NCBI GenBank assembly: GCA_023395555.1
Contig: JAEWYQ010000069.1
Coordinates: 1 to 64,000 of the forward strand
DNA length: 64,000 nucleotides
Direction: 5' to 3'
From: Bacillota bacterium
GTDB taxonomy: Bacteria; Bacillota; Clostridia; Lachnospirales; Lachnospiraceae
Part shown: positions 60,775 through 64,000 of the stretch, piece after piece
Position numbering within the stretch: position 1 is the stretch's first letter
How the letters are laid out: every line of letters starts with the position of its first letter
Program-made: the position numbers and the translations under genes
Notes under the pieces: generated by a model
Database searches by the model: none
The model's input: the letters and a program-made list of their open reading frames with translations, nothing else
What the model was told of the DNA's origin: nothing

Positions 60775-62748
60775 ATGAGCAAAGATCCTACTTCACGTCT
60801 TCCTGACGGGAGCTTTTTTACCAGCTGGGAGGTTGCGGCAGAATACACCCGCGAGCTTCATGTATCCGCAAACCATTCGGAAGCTTCCGATGAAAATGAC
60901 GGCAGCTTTCAGCGTCCTTTTAAAACAATAAATGCTGCTGCAGCCATAGCGGCACCCGGTACCCGAGTGCTCATTCATGAAGGAATTTACCGGGAGTGTG
61001 TCCGCCCTGCCAGAGGAGGGGAAGGCCCGGACAAGATGATTATATATGAAAATTATAATAGAGAAGCAGTAGTTATTAAGGCTTCCGAGATTGCAGAAAC
61101 GTTTAAAAAAAGCGAAGGCTGGAGGAAGAGCGCTGAACCGTGGGATGAAAAATCGGAATTCACTCCCCAGATATGGGAAACGAAGTTGAATCCGGATGTT
61201 TTTCGAGGTTATAATCCTTTTTGTACAGTGAATATACTGCATGACAGATTATTCATTGAATATGATAAAACAGATATGACTACGTACTTAAACCGCCGTG
61301 GTATGGTTTTCTGTGACGGAAAGCCTTTGGTTCAGGTTCCTCTCTATCATCATATGTCCCGGATACCCGGCTCATATTGGGTAGAGGCCAATGGTCAAAC
61401 CGTTCACTTTAGGCTTGAGAATGATGACTGCCCTGAGAATCACCTGATTGAGCTGACTTGCCGTGAGCAGTGCTTTGCGCCGGAGATACCGTTTTTATCT
61501 TATATCAAGGTCAAGGGACTTATCTGTTCCCATGCCGCCACAGGGGCTCCGGTACCTCAGAGGGGAGCGATATCAGCATACCGGGGACATCATTGGATTA
61601 TCGAGGATTGCACCATTGACTGGTCTAACGCGGTAGGCATAGATATTGGAAATGAATGCTGGCATCATACCATGAAGACAGATCAGATATTGGGATATGA
61701 TATTATACGGAATTGCAAAATTTATGATGCAGGGGTATGCGCTATTGCTGCGTTATTTGTTGTGAATATTCTGATTGAGGATAATCTGATTAAGGGAACC
61801 GGATGGCAGAAGATGGAGCTTTCCTGGGAAGCGGGGGGCATGAAGGCTCATTGCTGCCGCAATAGCCTGATCAGAAGGAATATATTTACCAGGACGATGC
61901 GTGCAGATCACCTATGGCTGGATGTTGCAAATGAAAACAATCGTATTACATCCAATCTTTTCCTTGACGGTATTCAGCAGCGGGAAGCCATATTTATAGA
62001 ATGCAGCCGGGATGGTATCAATTTGATTGATAATAATATCTTCTGGAATATCGAAGGCCGTTTTGACGAAGCCCTGCTGTCGTCAGAGCCGGGTTCTTCC
62101 GGATGGTATAAGATGGAGGAAAACAGTCCGGTGAACGGCTATGCTGTCTATGGCGAGGGCACGGATCATCTTCGGATTGTAAATAACTTCATAGGAAAAT
62201 GCAGAAGTGCAGGCTATTTCTCTAAAACCGTGGCATTCAGAATTGACCGGGCAGGCCGCGGGGGTACCTCCCGTGATGCAGGAATATATAATAATATATT
62301 TTATGATTGCGGTGAGGCCGCAATTAAGTTCCCGACGGATAAGAATAAATCGGACGGCAATCTGTTTCTGAACATGCCGGGGGGATATCTGAGGGTTTTA
62401 TATCCCGCTCCGGAGGCCTGTCTGGACCTTTCTGCCTGGAAAGAGTTTTATGGTTTTGATCTCAACTCATCAGAAGGCAGGCTGGAGGTATCTGTTGATA
62501 CGGAAAAGTATACCTTTACTATTAAGAAACCATCTTCTCAGGGGAATATAATGCCGTTTAAAAAAGGCCGGAAGCCTGATTTAAACGAAGTAACTCTGAT
62601 AAACCAAGTCGATTCCTGTGAATTGGTACCCAATGATTATTTTGGCATTGAGACAGAAGGAAAGCAAAGGCTTCCCGGACCTTTTTCAGAATTAGAGGAC
62701 TCGATGGTGATCAATATTGATATCAGACATCAGGAAAGCTCTTTGTAG
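60775..62748 (+). CDS. right-handed beta-helix glycosidase, GH120 beta-xylosidase-like
   Basis: 657 residues, no signal peptide. The N-terminus ('LHVSANHSEASDENDGSFQR' and 'INAAAAIAAPGTRVLIHEGI' followed by YRECVRP) is the DUF1565-type start of a parallel beta-helix, with helix repeats continuing ('WIIEDCTIDWSNAVGIDIGN'). Positions line up with GH120 XylC from memory: 'HLWLDVANEN' gives Asp383 (XylC nucleophile Asp382) and 'AIFIECSRDG' gives Glu409 (XylC acid Glu405). The distance is three residues longer. Proposed to release xylose from imported xylosides in the cytoplasm. Without the GH120 match it would be an uncharacterised beta-helix protein. RBS AAGGAGG. Confidence 0.75.
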   Translation: MSKDPTSRLPDGSFFTSWEVAAEYTRELHVSANHSEASDENDGSFQRPFKTINAAAAIAAPGTRVLIHEGIYRECVRPARGGEGPDKMIIYENYNREAVVIKASEIAETFKKSEGWRKSAEPWDEKSEFTPQIWETKLNPDVFRGYNPFCTVNILHDRLFIEYDKTDMTTYLNRRGMVFCDGKPLVQVPLYHHMSRIPGSYWVEANGQTVHFRLENDDCPENHLIELTCREQCFAPEIPFLSYIKVKGLICSHAATGAPVPQRGAISAYRGHHWIIEDCTIDWSNAVGIDIGNECWHHTMKTDQILGYDIIRNCKIYDAGVCAIAALFVVNILIEDNLIKGTGWQKMELSWEAGGMKAHCCRNSLIRRNIFTRTMRADHLWLDVANENNRITSNLFLDGIQQREAIFIECSRDGINLIDNNIFWNIEGRFDEALLSSEPGSSGWYKMEENSPVNGYAVYGEGTDHLRIVNNFIGKCRSAGYFSKTVAFRIDRAGRGGTSRDAGIYNNIFYDCGEAAIKFPTDKNKSDGNLFLNMPGGYLRVLYPAPEACLDLSAWKEFYGFDLNSSEGRLEVSVDTEKYTFTIKKPSSQGNIMPFKKGRKPDLNEVTLINQVDSCELVPNDYFGIETEGKQRLPGPFSELEDSMVINIDIRHQESSL

Positions 62749-62877
62749 GCGGCTTCAAAAAGCGGTATAAAGAAGAGGCAAGGCAGTATCATGGGCCTGC
62801 GGTCATAGGAACCTCGTACCCATTTTTCCTATATGAACCTCAATATGAGATGGGTGGAAGTCAATATCTGAATGGAA
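62749..62877. other. short non-coding gap after the xylosidase
   Basis: No gene seen. The 421-base interval from 62749 to 63169 otherwise holds a small minus-strand ORF and a hairpin. Confidence 0.4.
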
Positions 62878-63039
62878 CTATTTTTGACTAACGTAAAATC
62901 GATATTCAACGTACGAAAAAGTTGATGGATTGTTTAATCCATCACTTTTTCTTTGATATTTTGATGTAAGCAACAGTTCCCGGTACATTCCCGGCTTTTG
63001 TTCATCAATCTCTGTGTATTCAAATTCAAATCTTGCCAT
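62878..63039 (-). CDS. small hypothetical protein, 53 residues
   Basis: ATG at 63039 with GGAGGG eight bases upstream. It reads MARFEFEYTEIDEQKPGMYR, then LLLTSKYQRKSDGLNNPSTF to SQK and a TAG at 62878-62880. The first 25 residues look like a genuine protein start and codon use is normal, but the frame then runs through a terminator-like hairpin (62915-62951), so the second half may be chance and the real gene may be broken. I do not recognise it. Confidence 0.35.
   Translation of the reverse strand: MARFEFEYTEIDEQKPGMYRELLLTSKYQRKSDGLNNPSTFSYVEYRFYVSQK
62915..62951. terminator. bidirectional terminator-like hairpin
   Basis: GAAAAAGTTGATGGATT (62915-62931) and AATCCATCACTTTTTC (62936-62951) pair over about 16 bases around a 4-base loop, with one bulged T. 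T tracts lie on both strands. It may close the xyloside operon ending at 62748. Confidence 0.6.
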
Positions 63040-63169
63040 AAGGCAAACCCTCCAATAAAGATTATTTACAATTCATCGGTGATCGTTTGGCTGTGTGCTA
63101 AACAATTATGATTTTCGTAAACATCCTTATTGGAGGATTGCTAACGCGGATTACCTTTTCTTTCTGCAT

Positions 63170-63922
63170 CTATTCCCATGGAGTATTATAGAAACAATAA
63201 GTTGTCCTGTCACAGTCTATAAAGATGTAGACTTCTTCTGAATCAGTTTTATAGTGATAAATAGAACAGCCTTTCTTTATATAATTCGTCTGCAATTCCT
63301 CCGTGGGAAATTCACTCGGACTAACCGGCTCCACTGTAATCCCCAGCAATTCTGCGGCATCTATTTTTTCTTGAATACTTGGAGAAATTTGAACGTGTCT
63401 TCCCGTCAGTAAAATCAGCCTCCCATTCAGCACCAATCCGGGAGGAACGGTATCGGGAGGATTGGGTGGTGTATCCTGGCATGGGGACACGTAATAACAA
63501 TAAGTATCCCTATCGCAGTCTATAAAGATATAAAGCTCTTCAGTATCATCCTTATAGTAGTATATGGGACAGCCCTTTTTCATAAAATTAGTTTGCATTT
63601 CTTCTTTTGGAAACTCGCTCGCTTCAACCGGCTCCGCCGTAACACCTAACGGTTCAGAGGAGTCTCTTTTTTTTTGAATGGTTGGAGAAATTTGTTTGTG
63701 ATATACTCCCAACTCAACCTCAACAAGATGTTCATTTATCATCAACCAATGCGGATAGCAAAAAGGAGTATTCGTTGGCGTAATTATATCACGAGGGGGT
63801 ATTGAAACAGCTTCACCCAGAAGAGGGGACTCTATATTTGCATCGTCATATCTGATGGACACGAAGATAATTGAGAATAATAATGCGCATATGGTAATAA
63901 TAATGATATTTTTTTTGCTCAT
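63170..63922 (-). CDS. secreted/membrane-anchored protein with two tandem repeats
   Basis: 250 residues. An N-terminal membrane segment or uncleaved signal ('IIIITICALLFSIIFVSI') leads to two copies of an about 85-residue repeat, residues about 55-148 and 162-250. Matching pairs: 'ISPTIQKKRDSSEPLGVTAE'/'ISPSIQEKIDAAELLGITVE', 'EASEFPKEEMQTNFMKKGC'/'SPSEFPTEELQTNYIKKGC', 'ELYIFIDCDRDTYCYY'/'EVYIFIDCDRTTYCFY'. Each has three cysteines in matched positions, suggesting disulfides outside the cell. No family recognised. RBS AAAGGA. Extracellular location is inference. Confidence 0.7.
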   Translation of the reverse strand: MSKKNIIIITICALLFSIIFVSIRYDDANIESPLLGEAVSIPPRDIITPTNTPFCYPHWLMINEHLVEVELGVYHKQISPTIQKKRDSSEPLGVTAEPVEASEFPKEEMQTNFMKKGCPIYYYKDDTEELYIFIDCDRDTYCYYVSPCQDTPPNPPDTVPPGLVLNGRLILLTGRHVQISPSIQEKIDAAELLGITVEPVSPSEFPTEELQTNYIKKGCSIYHYKTDSEEVYIFIDCDRTTYCFYNTPWE

Positions 63923-64000
63923 AAATTAAATCCTTTGCACCGGAAAGTTTAAAATATATTAATATAATCGTGTGCAGTATTTCTATAAATAATAATATGT

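Noticed and set aside
1..64000. CRISPR arrays, tRNA/rRNA genes, prophage or intact transposase genes
   Set aside because: Looked for regularly spaced repeats, cloverleaf/rRNA signatures and transposase or integrase proteins; none seen in the sequence or translations.

Overview
The window looks like chromosome from an anaerobic, plant- or gut-associated member of the Firmicutes, most likely Lachnospiraceae (Clostridium cluster XIVa). The grounds are moderate-to-low GC, strong AGGAGG-type ribosome binding sites with frequent GTG/TTG starts, YesM/YesN-type two-component regulation, many AraC regulators, LplB/LplC-type sugar permeases, lipoprotein solute-binding proteins, a glycyl-radical enzyme and several Fe-S proteins. 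The genus is inference. No rRNA, tRNA, CRISPR array, intact insertion sequence or prophage was seen.

Layout. (1) 1-2143: 5'-truncated serine hydrolase, a LytTR/DUF3021 regulatory pair and a wrecked arsenate-reductase-like gene. (2) 2218-5274: a redox/metal-flavoured group around a divergent promoter: cupin and Crp/Fnr regulator leftward; small cupin-like protein and a permease split into two genes, the second carrying a ferredoxin domain, rightward. (3) 5540-13689: accessory stretch with an MFS exporter, an Fe-S aldo/keto reductase, a phosphotransferase, two GNATs, a flavodoxin-type reductase and at least four decayed genes. (4) 13713-24552: alpha-galactoside region: AraC regulator, GH27 enzyme, YesN/YesM pair facing an ABC sugar importer (binding protein and two permeases), then a chemoreceptor gutted by an internal deletion. 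(5) 24673-28443: TetR regulator with two phased operators, PaaK-like adenylate-forming enzyme, GNAT, phosphotransferase. (6) 28522-38428: AraC regulator divergent from an operon of glycyl-radical enzyme, activase, sugar ABC importer and GH42-like beta-galactosidase. (7) 38651-46569: flavin reductase, uracil-DNA glycosylase, a hairpin-rich promoter region, a type III restriction-modification operon with an unusual third gene (PD-(D/E)xK-like core plus zinc ribbon) and an alkyladenine DNA glycosylase, then a Phd/RelE toxin-antitoxin pair. (8) 46611-53936: leftward Opp/Dpp-type ABC operon and a ThuA-like protein. (9) 54238-62748: xylan-side-chain/xyloside region: GH43, AraC regulator, LplB/LplC permeases, binding protein and a GH120-like beta-xylosidase. 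(10) 62749-64000: small ORF and a lipoprotein-sized secreted protein made of two tandem repeats.

How it works together: most intact genes belong to separate oligosaccharide uptake-and-cleavage modules, each with its own regulator, importer and cytoplasmic glycosidase lacking a signal peptide, so sugars are probably taken up as oligosaccharides and cut inside. The two most interesting units are the glycyl-radical/galactosidase operon, which suggests radical chemistry on something released from an imported galactoside, and the extended type III R-M operon.
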